Shown: piece after piece, positions 46,123 to 56,337 of the stretch
How the letters are laid out: the number at the start of each line of letters is the position of its first letter
Position numbering within the stretch: the first letter of the stretch is position 1
Origin: Eustoma russellianum
Taxonomy: Eukaryota; Streptophyta; Magnoliopsida; Gentianales; Gentianaceae
NCBI GenBank assembly: GCA_036186865.1
Contig: AP025054.1
Coordinates: 17,457,455-17,521,454, forward strand
Reading direction: 5' to 3'
Length of the DNA stretch: 64,000 nucleotides
Program-made: the position numbers and the translations under genes
Notes under the pieces: model-generated
Told to the model about the DNA's origin: nothing
Database searches by the model: none
What the model saw: the letters and a program-made list of their open reading frames with translations, nothing else

Positions 46123-46932
46123 TGTAGCGCCCCAGCCCGATACCGTTATCGGAACCAGTGCACCCGCCGTAGCCTACTATGAGAACTACGAAGCGTCAAG
46201 CAGATCAAGCATACATTCTTCATAATGTAAGTTAAAACCAGCGGAAACGTCATAAAATCTAAACCTTCGTTGTCAATATTACAACCAGAAAACTGCAGCG
46301 GAAATAAAACTGTTTGATCATCTAGCCGACATAAGTTTTAGAACAACATAATAACAATGAGTTTCAAACTCAAACAAAATAGTCCAGCATCTATCTATTC
46401 CCTTGTCCATCATCCCACTGAGCCCACTCGCCGTCATCTTCGATAAATATCAACTCGTAATCAGGCTCACCTGAAAAGGAGACAGAATGATTGTTCTTAG
46501 CGAAAACTTCGCCAGCAAGTAACCCGTCTATACACCCTACGGAATCACACACGTCGAGTCACCAGTGTATAAAACATTGCCCAAAAATAAGGTGCTCGGG
46601 TTAACAAATAGCATCTTAATAAGAATTACTCAAAACAGATAAAGCACATATGTGAACACAGTTACGAGAACCAACATGTATTAAAACAACGAATCACATA
46701 AGCAAGTCATAGTCTAACCACGTTTCTTGCATGTCAAGTCTTATGCTTCGTGTATCATGATGCATGTACTTCTTTAAAATCACACACAACACCCATGCAT
46801 ATGCCTTCTTTCATAAACATGTCATGCATGTCATTTCACAAACATTTCATCACTTTACATATCATATTCTTCGCGTAGCAGAACTTTATACCCTGTGGGT
46901 GATCAGTCCACAGCCATCATAACTTTATACCC

Positions 46933-47140
46933 CGTGCTGAAAGGTCCACGGCCCCATTACATATATCATATATCCGTGCTGAAAGGTCCACGGCCCCATT
47001 ACATATATCATATATCCGTGCTGAAAGGTCCACGGCCCCATTACATATATCATATATCCGTGCTGATAGGTCCACGGCCCCATAAAATACTTCATTTTCC
47101 GTGCTGATAGGTCCACGGCCCCATAACATACTTTATACCC
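46933..47140 (-). repeat. 42-bp tandem repeat in E11 3' LTR
   Basis: Five units starting at CGTGCTGA (46933, 46975, 47017, 47059, 47100); the first three are almost identical, the last two diverge. Same array at 54466-54673 in the 5' LTR. Because 42 is a multiple of 3, all frames stay open here; I do not read these as genes. Confidence 0.93.
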
Positions 47141-47583
47141 TGCTGTTGATTCACAGATCACGCTCTTTATACCCTGCTTTCGCAGACGTGACTTTTATAC
47201 CCTGTGATCAACCAGCAGCCATTTTGTCTTTCGCAAACTTTACCTTTCTTGTTCTTTTGCAAAACATATCTCAAATCAAATGCAAGTGCCCATGTCATGA
47301 TGCAAGATGCACAGATAGCTTCATTTCAACATGTAACACACACACATACATCTTGTCCATCAAGGATATGGTCTTGCCCTCAAACACTCCCTAAACGTGT
47401 TTTACCAAGTCTATTTGTCTCACTTATTCACTAGAATTCAATCTTATGCTTACTTAATCAAACTTACCATCTACACCTCAAATATACCTCAAATACCCTT
47501 GCATTTTATGTTCAAAAGAAGTGTATAAAGTTACTACACTTACATAGGGCGCTTAAAGGGTCAAAAAGACTTCCAGTACAGTT

Positions 47584-47872
47584 GGAACGCTACATGAAGC
47601 GCCTATAGTGACTTCAAGCGCCTATACTAGGTGTTCGAAGTGTTCGGGGATGTTCCGTAGACATTGAACGCCTACATGAAGCGCCTAATGTGACATGAAG
47701 CGCTTCAAGTAAGTGTTCGAAGTGTTCGAACGGTTCTAAACTGCAGTTTTTTCTGTACGGGGAAGTTCCAGGACACATGGAACGCTACATGAAGTGCCTA
47801 TAGTGACATGAAGCGCCTCATGTAGGCGTTCGAAGTGTTCTGACGATGCCAAACTGCAGTTTTTCTGCAGTA
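47584..47872 (-). repeat. Three-unit ~100-bp repeat in E11 3' LTR
   Basis: Units share ACGC(C)TACATGAAGCGCCT and GTTCGAAGTGTTC, starting near 47587, 47670 and 47780. The same block lies at 55117-55405. Confidence 0.85.
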
Positions 47873-48799
47873 ACTTCCACCCAACTCCTTTCTTCTTCAA
47901 CCCTTCCATATTCAACTCTTAAAGATCCATCTTAACATCCAAATTCATCATACTTAACATACATCTAATCATGAATTGAAGCTTAGTTGTGCCTAACAAC
48001 ATCCACTCTAACTCTTCAATCATTCACCATCTTCAAAGATTGTCATCCACAACAACCAACACCACAAGTCTACAACAATGTCAACTCTCATCCCTCAATT
48101 TCCTGCACATACTCTCAACGTCAAAGTGTAGACAATCAACATAAGAGTAGAGCAAGACAATAAGCAAGTCAAGATATACACTTTATGGGCATGCTTGACA
48201 ACAACAAAGCACCACACAACTATTTTCAGAGATATGGCCCAAAGAACAATACTTTGCACAATTAGCAACAAGACTTACATATAACAAAGCATTTAAAATA
48301 GTCAAGACAAGAATACCAATGTGTGATTCATGTTTTCTCTTTGTAAGAACATAGGGCCTAAGTATCAAAATTTACATAAAGCGTATAGAAAGATTACTTG
48401 CCTTTGTTTCTAGTTAAGCTTACGGATTTACTGCAGAACTTTGATAAGAATTGAACCTAGAATGGCCTTTATCCTTCCTTCTCTTTCCTCTCTTCTTCTT
48501 CTTCCTCTCCCTTTTCTCTTCTCTCTCTATTCCTGCGGTTTTCCTTCTTCTTTTGTGGCCCAAAACCGTCCCTCATGCTGAGAAGGGGAGGTTATACCAT
48601 CCTTTGTAACTCCCTCAACTTCTAGTAGGGGCTATGTTGTTAATTTACCATACTTTCTTTTAATTCTACTTTTAACCCCTTTCTTTTGTTCTTCTATGTT
48701 TTGGGTAACTAAGTATTATAATCTTACATAATTAATTAGGGTGCATTCAAGGTTGACCCAAGTATCGAAAGTTGCGCTTAAAAATCACGGGGTGTAACA

Positions 48800-48812
48800 T
48801 TCCACCCCCCTT
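48800..48812 (-). other. E11 polypurine tract
   Basis: Minus reads AAGGGGGGTGGAA immediately before TGTTACACC of the 3' LTR. Confidence 0.92.
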
Positions 48813-48844
48813 ACAAAAAGTTTCGTCCTCGAAACTTACGTACC

Positions 48845-49246
48845 TTAGTCAAAGAGCTGAGGGTACTTCTCCCGCATTTGTTCTTCGAGCTCCCAAGTGG
48901 CTTCACGTTCCGTGTGATTGCTCCATTGAACCTTTACATAAGGGATCACTCGCTTCCTCAACACTTGATCCTTTCGGTCCACAATTTTCACGGGTACTTC
49001 CTCATATGTAACATCGTCCTTGAGTTCCAAAGGTTGAGCTTCAAGTACATGACTTGGATCTGCCACGTACTTTCTTAATTGTGACACGTGGAATACATTG
49101 TGAACTTGCGCCAACACCGGAGGTAATGCCAACTTATATGCCAAGGCTCCTACCTTCTCAAGTATTTCATAAGGACCAATAAAACGAGGGCTTAGCTTGC
49201 CTTTTACTCCAAACCTCATGACACCCTTCGTAGGTGATACCTTCAA
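48845..49246 (-). pseudogene. E11 integrase C-terminus with chromodomain
   Basis: Continues the integrase in the same frame after the stop at 49247-49249. It begins LKVSPTKGVMRFG, then GPY module (GPYEILEKVGALAYKL), FHVSQLRKYV, and a chromodomain (about residues 75-130: VPVKIVDRKDQVLRKR, VKVQWSNHTEREATWELEE), ending QLFD. Chromodomains of this clade are thought to steer integration to heterochromatin marked by methylated histone H3. The aromatic positions V/W and W of the fold are present. The broken codon was probably Tyr or Phe. Confidence 0.95.
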
Positions 49247-49831
49247 TTAAACTTTTTCACCCACATCAAAGTCCAATGGTCGTCGTTTGGAATCTGCCCA
49301 ACTTTTGCTGCGGTCCTGAGCCGTCTTGAGTCTTTCCCGGATGACTTTCACCTTCTCTAATGTTTTCTCTAATAGCTCAGGCCCAGTGATGGTCCTCACG
49401 CCCACTTCGTCCCAATAAATCGGAGACCTACATTTCCTTCCATACAAAGCCTCAAAAGGAGCCATATCAATTGCGCTGTGGTAACTATTGTTATAAGAAA
49501 ACTCCATCAGCTTTACCATTCCATCCCAACTCCCTTTGAAATCCAGCACGCAAGCTCGTAGCATATCTTCCAAGGTTTGAATTGTCCGCTCGGACTGTCC
49601 ATCAGTTTGGGGATGATATGCCGTACTCAACCTTAATTCTGTACCCATGGCTTCTTGAAATGCTGTCCAAAACTTAGATGTGAACCGTGAGTCTCGGTCG
49701 GATACTATACTTACTGGGACACCATGTAAGCTCACAATGTTATCCATATACACATTCACTAGTTTGTCGAGAGGTGTTTCACTTGAAACGGGTAAGAAAT
49801 GGGCAGACTTTGTTAAACGATCCACGATCAC
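49247..49831 (-). pseudogene. E11 integrase core
   Basis: Minus frame after the frameshift: VDRLTKSAHFLPV, VSDRDSRFTSKFW (second acidic residue), HPQTDGQSERTIQTLEDML (catalytic Glu), FSYNNSYHSAIDMAPFEALYGRKC, and a basic tail to GEKV followed by TAA. The first acidic residue (TMDFVAGLP) sits just upstream in the pol frame. Only the 1-bp G insertion near 49835 and the final stop separate it from a normal Tekay integrase. Confidence 0.94.
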
Positions 49832-52241
49832 CCCAAATCATGTCACATCCATTCCTTGTCTTTGGTAAACCAGCTACAAAATCCATTGTGACATGTTCCC
49901 ATTTCCACTCGGGAATCTCCAACGGCATCAACAATCCACCGGGCCGTTGGTGTTCCGCTTTGACTTGTTGACACACCAAACACCTCTCTATGAATTCCGC
50001 AATATGTCTTTTCATCCCAGACCACCAATAATATCGCTTGAGATCTCTATACATCTTGGTGCTACCGGGGTGTATCGATAACCTTGAATTATGAGCTTCT
50101 TGCAAAACTTCTTTCCTAAGTTCGTCAACTTCCGGCACGCATAATCTTTCCCTAAACCATAAGCTCCCATCATCCTTAGTCCGAAATCCTTCAACTGGAC
50201 TATGTTTCACCCTTTCCATTATCTCACTTAAAGCCTTATCTCTCTTCTGTGCCTCCTTTATCCGATCAATCAAACTCGGGGTGATAGTCAAGGCTGTCAA
50301 AACATTCACCGTGGATTCAATCAAATCTAAACCAAACTCCTCCATCTCTCTTTCCAGTGGTGATTGTCGTGCATGGCTGGACTTCCTACTTAAGGCGTCG
50401 GCTACCTTGTTAGCCTTTCCCGGGTGATAATGAATAGTTAGGTCGTAGTCTTTTAGCAACTCCAACCACCTCCGCTGCCTCATATTCAATTCCTTCTGTG
50501 AGAACAAATACTTTAGACTCTTATGATCCGTGAATACCGCGCACTTCTCTCCATACAAATAATGCCGCCAAATCTTCAAGGCGAACACAACCGCGGCAAG
50601 TTCAAGATCATGTGTGGGATAGTTTTGTTCATAAGGCTTTAGCTGTCTTGAGGCATACGCGATGACTCGTTCGTTTTGCATTAAAACACAACCTAACCCG
50701 TTCTTTGACGCATCACTATAAATCACAAATCCATCCGTTCCAGAGGGTTGAGCCAATACTGGGGCTGTCGTTAATCTCTTCTTAAGCTCCGTGAAACTTT
50801 GCTCGCATTCAGCCGTCCACTCAAACTTGGACTTCTTTTGAGTAAGGCGACTGAGAGGTACGGCAATCCTCGAGAATCCCTCAACGAATTTTCTGTAATA
50901 ACCCGCTAGACCCAAGAAACTTCGCACTTCGGTGACATTGGTAGGTCTAGGCCATTCAGTTATAGCTTCCACCTTCTTCGGGTCAACAGCAATCCCCTCT
51001 TCTGATATCACATGACCCAGGAAAGCTACACTTCTTAACCAGAACTCACACTTGCTAAACTTTGCATAAAGTTGTTTCTGCCTCAAAATGCCTAGTACGG
51101 TTCTCAAATGCTCAGTGTGAGTTTGCTCGTCAGGAGAATACACAAGGATATCATCTATGAATACCACTACAAACTTATCCAACTGTTCTCGAAAGACGAT
51201 ATTCATAAGGTCCATAAAAGCCGCAGGGGCATTTGTCAATCCAAATGGCATCACTAAAAATTCATAGTGACCATACCTTGTGCGGAAAGCTGTCTTTGCG
51301 ATATCCTCGGCCTTCACTCGTAATTGATGATATCCTGATCGGAGGTCAATCTTAGAGAAGATTTTAGCGCCCTTGAGTTGGTCAAACAAGTCCTCAATTC
51401 GTGGAAGGGGATACTTATTCTTGATGGTAACTTTATTCAACTCTCTATAATCGATACACAGCCTCATGCTACCATCTTTCTTCTTTACAAACAACATAGG
51501 TGCTCCCCAAGGCGACACACTAGGTCGGATAAACTTCTTGTCCAATAACTCTTGCAATTGTTCCTTCAACTCTCTCAATTCCGCCGGAGCCATTCTATAA
51601 GGAGCTTTAGAAATAGGTTCAGTACCGGGGATCAAGTTAATCTCAAACTCAACTTCTCTCGGAGGTGGCACTCCTGGTAAATCTTCCGGAAACACGTCAG
51701 GAAATTCATTGACCACTCGAATTTTCTCCATAGACGACACCTCCTGAGTAACATCCATGGCATACACTAAGAATCCCTCAGCACCCTTCCTCAATGCTTT
51801 GCGTGCTTGTGCGACAGACACATATACCTTCTTGGGGACTTTCTTTCGTTCTGCATCTCCCTGAAATATTACCTCCTCCATCTTATCATTCTTGATTGTC
51901 ACTTGCTTCAACCGACAATCAATATTGGCGTGATTCTTAGCCAACCAGTCCATTCCTAATATAACGTCGAAGTCATACATCTGGATAGGGATCAGTGTGG
52001 CAGAGAATGCTTGTCCTTCAAACTCCAATTTGCAATCTCGATACTGCTGGTATGAAACCATAATCTGATCTCCGGCCGCTTGTACGCGATACGGAGTCTC
52101 TAACCATTCAGGCAAACTACCCAAGTGCTTAGTGAATCTCTTCGCTACAAAGGAATGGCTTGCGCCACTATCGAAAAGTACATTGGCAGGCATCTTATTT
52201 ACTAAAACCGCACCTAAAGCCACATAAAGTTTTGCACACAA
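49779..52241 (-). pseudogene. E11 pol: protease, RT, RNase H, integrase zinc finger
   Basis: 820 residues open on minus. Aspartic protease VLFDSGASHSFVA (about residues 21-34); RT with LCIDYRELNKVTIKNKYPLP, FGLTNAPAAF and catalytic VVVFIDDILVYS (about 225-395); RNase H with YSDASKNGLG, HDLELAAVVFAL, FTDHKSLKYL and KVADALSRK (about 495-620); integrase zinc finger (EAHNSRLSIHPG ... CLVCQQVK, about 720-775); TMDFVAGLP. A G-run insertion near 49835 sends the last 20 residues out-of-frame. The first residues (CAKLYVAL) look like intron sequence; true pol probably joins gag by splicing at 52213. Confidence 0.95.
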
Positions 52242-52298
52242 AAGTTACGCACATAGACACTTAACTCAATATGAATTCAAACTTAGTTTAGAGGATAC
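52214..52298 (-). other. Candidate 85-nt intron between E11 gag and pol
   Basis: Minus strand: GCAG|GTATCC at the left end and GGCTTTAG|GTGC at the right. The segment is 85 nt, T-rich, holds the gag stop (52290-52288) and a branch-point-like GCGTAAC about 31 nt before the acceptor. Removal joins the gag codon DVVA to GAVLVNKMPANVL of pol in frame, where Tekay gag-pol polyproteins normally run on. Seen: signals and frame. Inferred: splicing. Confidence 0.65.
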
Positions 52299-53373
52299 CT
52301 GCTACTACATCGGTAGCCTCCTGCACATCTGTGTCCGTCATTAGATGTACACGGGCATTTGCTCGAGGCTTCACTCTCGGCTGCTGAGCCGCCTCTCCAG
52401 GGTTATTCTTCTTCATCTCCGGACAGTCTCTAATCAAGTGACCCACTTGGCCACAGCGGAAACATGCTCCGACTACTTTCCTACACTCTCCAACATGGTT
52501 CCTGCCGCAATGTGGACAAACTCCTATAGCCTGCTGAGCTACTTGATTCTGGGGTGGCAGTCTCTGAAAATTCCCAACTGGCCCTCTCTTCGGAATCTTG
52601 ACCCAACGTCCGGGTCTTCCACCCACTCTCACATCCTCCCTTGGTCTCTTGCCTCTATCAGACCCTCCAACACTAGCTGCTCTCGCCGCCACTCGGCGAA
52701 AATCACTTTCAACACGGTAACACGCATCTAGCATATCCTCATAAGTTTTCATCCCTGCATTCACTATCGCCGATTGTATCCTCGAATCCAAACCCCTCTC
52801 AAACTTTGTCATCTTAAGACGATTATCAGACATAATCGCAGGGGCAAACTTACCTAAGGCATGAAAACGGTCTGCATACTCCGACACCGTCATCCTTCCT
52901 TGCTCCAGTCTGTCAAATGCTCTTATCTTGTCCAATATTGCAGTCTCCGGTACGTAGTACTTAAGGAACACATCACAGAACTGAGTCCACGAGATCGGTG
53001 GGGTCATTCTTAACACCATTCCTTCCCACCATTCGCCAGCCTTGCCACTTAGAAGGGGTGTGGCCACCTCAACTTTTATCTCATTCGGAACTTGCACCAG
53101 CCGGAAACATTTCTCAACCTCAGCCAACCAATGCTGAGCCTCTTCAGGATCCGTACATCCACCAAACTCCGGCACCCTCATCTTCCTCATCTCTCCATAA
53201 AAGAACCTGATGTTATGCTGTGGCGGTGGTGGAGGCGGAGGCTGATGCTGCTGCACATACCCTTGTGCAATGACCGTCAGCGCATCAGTGAGTACTTGGG
53301 GTAAAACCACTTGTGGTGGCTGGTTCTCCTGTCCATTGCCAGAGTTGCCGGTGTTATCTCTTCTGGGAGGCAT
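52288..53373 (-). CDS. E11 Gag
   Basis: Intact 361-residue Gag on minus, ATG at 53373-53371 (MPPRRDNTGNSG). Domains: low-complexity Gln/Pro head (QQHQPPPPPPPQH), retrotransposon gag core (about residues 65-215: MRVPEFGGCTDPEEAQHWL, GKAGEWWEGM, KYYVPETAILDK, FERGLDSRIQ), basic linker and one CCHC zinc knuckle CFRCGQVGHLIRDC (about 308-321), plus a second Cys/His cluster CPHCGRNHVGEC before it. Gag would form virus-like particles around the element RNA. The last three codons and the stop lie in the candidate intron, so unspliced RNA gives Gag and spliced RNA would give Gag-Pol. The start is supported by the upstream leader and the typical MPPRR beginning. Confidence 0.95.
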   Translation of the reverse strand: MPPRRDNTGNSGNGQENQPPQVVLPQVLTDALTVIAQGYVQQHQPPPPPPPQHNIRFFYGEMRKMRVPEFGGCTDPEEAQHWLAEVEKCFRLVQVPNEIKVEVATPLLSGKAGEWWEGMVLRMTPPISWTQFCDVFLKYYVPETAILDKIRAFDRLEQGRMTVSEYADRFHALGKFAPAIMSDNRLKMTKFERGLDSRIQSAIVNAGMKTYEDMLDACYRVESDFRRVAARAASVGGSDRGKRPREDVRVGGRPGRWVKIPKRGPVGNFQRLPPQNQVAQQAIGVCPHCGRNHVGECRKVVGACFRCGQVGHLIRDCPEMKKNNPGEAAQQPRVKPRANARVHLMTDTDVQEATDVVAGIL

Positions 53374-53641
53374 ATTTCTCTGAAAAGGTCAACATTACTT
53401 TGGCATTTAGTAAATACAAGGATTACTGAAAGCTTGAACGCGTGCTAATAGGTAAGGTGTGTAGTACAACTATTAATACAAAGTTAGGTAATAAGACGCG
53501 CTCGCACACACCCAACCCATATCATACTTAACCACTAAAGAGATCAGTACTTATAACTAAGGATCAACCTTAAAGGAGAATCATAGCTTAAGTGTCTAAA
53601 AGATCATGAACTTAAGTTTCCGAAATAGATCTGAAGCCTAG
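53374..53641 (-). other. E11 leader
   Basis: 268 nt between PBS and gag; no gene. Minus end has a pyrimidine-rich TTGACCTTTTCAG eight bases before ATG, again 3' splice-site-like. Confidence 0.7.
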
Positions 53642-53653
53642 GCTCTGATACCA
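53642..53653 (-). other. E11 primer-binding site (tRNA-iMet)
   Basis: The + strand reads gctctgatacca, 2 bp from the 5' LTR at 53656. A perfect complement. Confidence 0.94.
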
Positions 53654-53655
53654 CC

Positions 53656-56332
53656 TGTAGCGCCCCAGCCCGATACCGTTATCGGAACCAGTGCACCCGC
53701 CGTAGCCTACTATGAGAACTACGAAGCGTCAAGCAGATCAAGCATACATTCTTCATAATGTAAGTTAAAACCAGCGGAAACGTCATAAAATCTAAACCTT
53801 CGTTGTCAATATTACAACCAGAAAACTGCAGCGGAAATAAAACTGTTTGATCATCTAGCCGACATAAGTTTTAGAACAACATAATAACAATGAGTTTCAA
53901 ACTCAAACAAAATAGTCCAGCATCTATCTATTCCCTTGTCCATCATCCCACTGAGCCCACTCGCCGTCATCTTCGATAAATATCAACTCGTAATCAGGCT
54001 CACCTGAAAAGGAGACAGAATGATTGTTTTTAGCGAAAACTTCGCCAGCAAGTAACCCGTCTATACACCCTACGGAATCACACACGTCGAGTCACCAGTG
54101 TATAAAACATTGCCCAAAAATAAGGTGCTCGGGTTAACAAATAGCATCTTAATAAGAATTACTCAAAACAGATAAAGCACATATGTGAACACAGTTACGA
54201 GAACCAACATGTATTAAAACAACGAATCACATAAGCAAGTCATAGTCTAACCACGTTTCTTGCATGTCAAGTCTTATGCTTCGTGTATCATGATGCATGT
54301 ACTTCTTTAAAATCACACACAACACCCATGCATATGCCTTCTTTCATAAACATGTCATGCATGTCATTTCACAAACATTTCATCACTTTACATATCATAT
54401 TCTTCGCGTAGCAGAACTTTATACCCTGTGGGTGATCAGTCCACAGCCATCATAACTTTATACCCCGTGCTGAAAGGTCCACGGCCCCATTACATATATC
54501 ATATATCCGTGCTGAAAGGTCCACGGCCCCATTACATATATCATATATCCGTGCTGAAAGGTCCACGGCCCCATTACATATATCATATATCCGTGCTGAT
54601 AGGTCCACGGCCCCATAAAATACTTCATTTTCCGTGCTGATAGGTCCACGGCCCCATAACATACTTTATACCCTACTGTTGATTCACAGATCACGCTCTT
54701 TATACCCTGCTTTCGCAGACGTGACTTTTATACCCTGTGATCAACCAGCAGCCATTTTGTCTTTCGCAAACTTTACCTTTCTTGTTCTTTTGCAAAACAT
54801 ATCTCAAATCAAATGCAAGTGCCCATGTCATGATGCAGGATGCACAGATAGCTTCATTTCAACATGTAACACACACACATACATCTTGTCCATCAAGGAT
54901 ATGGTCTTGCCCTCAAACACTCCCTAAACGTGTTTTACCAAGTCTATTTGTCTCACTTATTCACTAGAATTCAATCTTATGCTTACTTAATCAAACTTAC
55001 CATCTACACCTCAAATATACCTCAAATACCCTTGCATTTTATGTTCAAAAGAAGTGTATAAAGTTACTACACTTACATAGGGCGCTTAAAGGGTCAAAAA
55101 GACTTCCAGTACAGTTGGAACGCTACATGAAGCGCCTATAGTGACTTCAAGCGCCTATACTAGGTGTTCGAAGTGTTCGGGGATGTTCCGTAGACATTGA
55201 ACGCCTACATGAAGCGCCTAATGTGACATGAAGCGCTTCAAGTAAGTGTTCGAAGTGTTCGGACGGTTCTAAACTGCAGTTTTTTCTGTATGGGGAAGTT
55301 CCAGGACACATGGAACGCTACATGAAGCGCCTATAGTGACATGAAGCGTCTCATGTAGGCGTTCGAAGTGTTCTGACGATGCCAAACTGCAGTTTTTCTG
55401 CAGTAACTTCCACCCAACTCCTTTCTTCTTCAACCCTTCCATATTCAACTCTTAAAGATCCATCTTAACATCCAAATTCATCATACTTAACATACATCTA
55501 ATCATGAATTGAAGCTTAGTTGTGCCTAACAACATCCACTCTAACTCTTCAATCATTCACCATCTTCAAAGATTGTCATCCACAACAACCAACACCACAA
55601 GTCTACAACAATGTCAACTCTCATCCCTCAATTTCCTGCACATACTCTCAACGTCAAAGTGTAGACAATCAACATAAGAGTAGAGAAAGACAATAAGCAA
55701 GTCAAGATATACACTTTATGGGCATGCTTGACAACAACAAAGCACCACACAACTATTTTCAGAGATATGGCCCAAAGAACAATACTTTGCACAATTAGCA
55801 ACAAGACTTACATATAACAAAGCATTTAAAATAGTCAAGACAAGAATACCAATGTGTGATTCATGTTTTCTCTTTGTAAGAACATAGGGCCTAAGTATCA
55901 AAATTTACATAAAGCGTATAGAAAGATTACTTGCCTTTGTTTCTAGTTAAGCTTACGGATTTACTGCAGAACTTTGATAAGAATTGAACCTAGAATGGCC
56001 TTTATCCTTCCTTCTCTTTCCTCTCTTCCTTTTCTTCCTCTCCCTTTTCTCTTCTCTCTCTATTCCTGCGGTTTTCCTTCTTCTTTTGTGGCCCAAAACC
56101 GTCCCTCATGCTGAGAAGGGGAGGTTATACCATCCTTTGTAACTCCCTCAACTTCTAGTAGGGGCTATGTTGTTAATTTACCATACTTTCTTTTAATTCT
56201 ACTTTTAACCCCTTTCTTTTGTTCTTCTATGTTTTGGGTAACTAAGTATTATAATCTTACATAATTAATTAGGGTGCATTCAAGGTTGACCCAAGTATCG
56301 AAAGTTGCGCTTAAAAATCACGGGGTGTAACA
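53656..56332 (-). repeat. E11 5' LTR
   Basis: 2677 bp, same ends and repeats as the 3' LTR (42-bp array at 54466-54673; ~100-bp block at 55117-55405). Differences seen include 54029 (t for c), 54677 (a for g), 55261 (g for a) and 55290 (t for c). Confidence 0.96.
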
Positions 56333-56337
56333 GTTTC

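Larger units (their letters stand above)
46123..48799 (-). repeat. E11 3' LTR
   Basis: 2677 bp; on + TGTAGCGCCCCAGCCCG ... CGGGGTGTAACA. Contains a 42-bp tandem array (46933-47140), several TTTATACCC copies, a block of three ~100-bp repeats (47584-47872) and a CT-rich tract (48470-48535). Confidence 0.96.
46123..56332 (-). mobile_element. E11: Tekay/Del-type chromovirus, young and nearly intact
   Basis: 10,210 bp on the minus strand: 5' LTR (56332-53656), PBS, leader, gag, gap with intron-like features, PR-RT-RNase H-INT with chromodomain, PPT, 3' LTR (48799-46123). Perfect TSD gtttc (46118-46122, 56333-56337); the empty site is seen at about 43630-43640. Both LTRs are 2677 bp long with about ten differences by eye, mostly C/T or G/A transitions. 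Defects: a 1-bp insertion in a G run (near 49835) and a stop (49247-49249) in the integrase. Confidence 0.97.

Noticed and set aside
46895..47161. Overlapping open frames of 70-78 codons on both strands in the Tekay LTR
   Set aside because: They are by-products of a 42-bp tandem repeat (a multiple of three), occur twice because both LTRs have the array, and encode only repeated short peptides.
47101..47434. Frames with HTHTHT-like runs in the LTR
   Set aside because: Generated by CA-dinucleotide runs; no similarity to a protein family.
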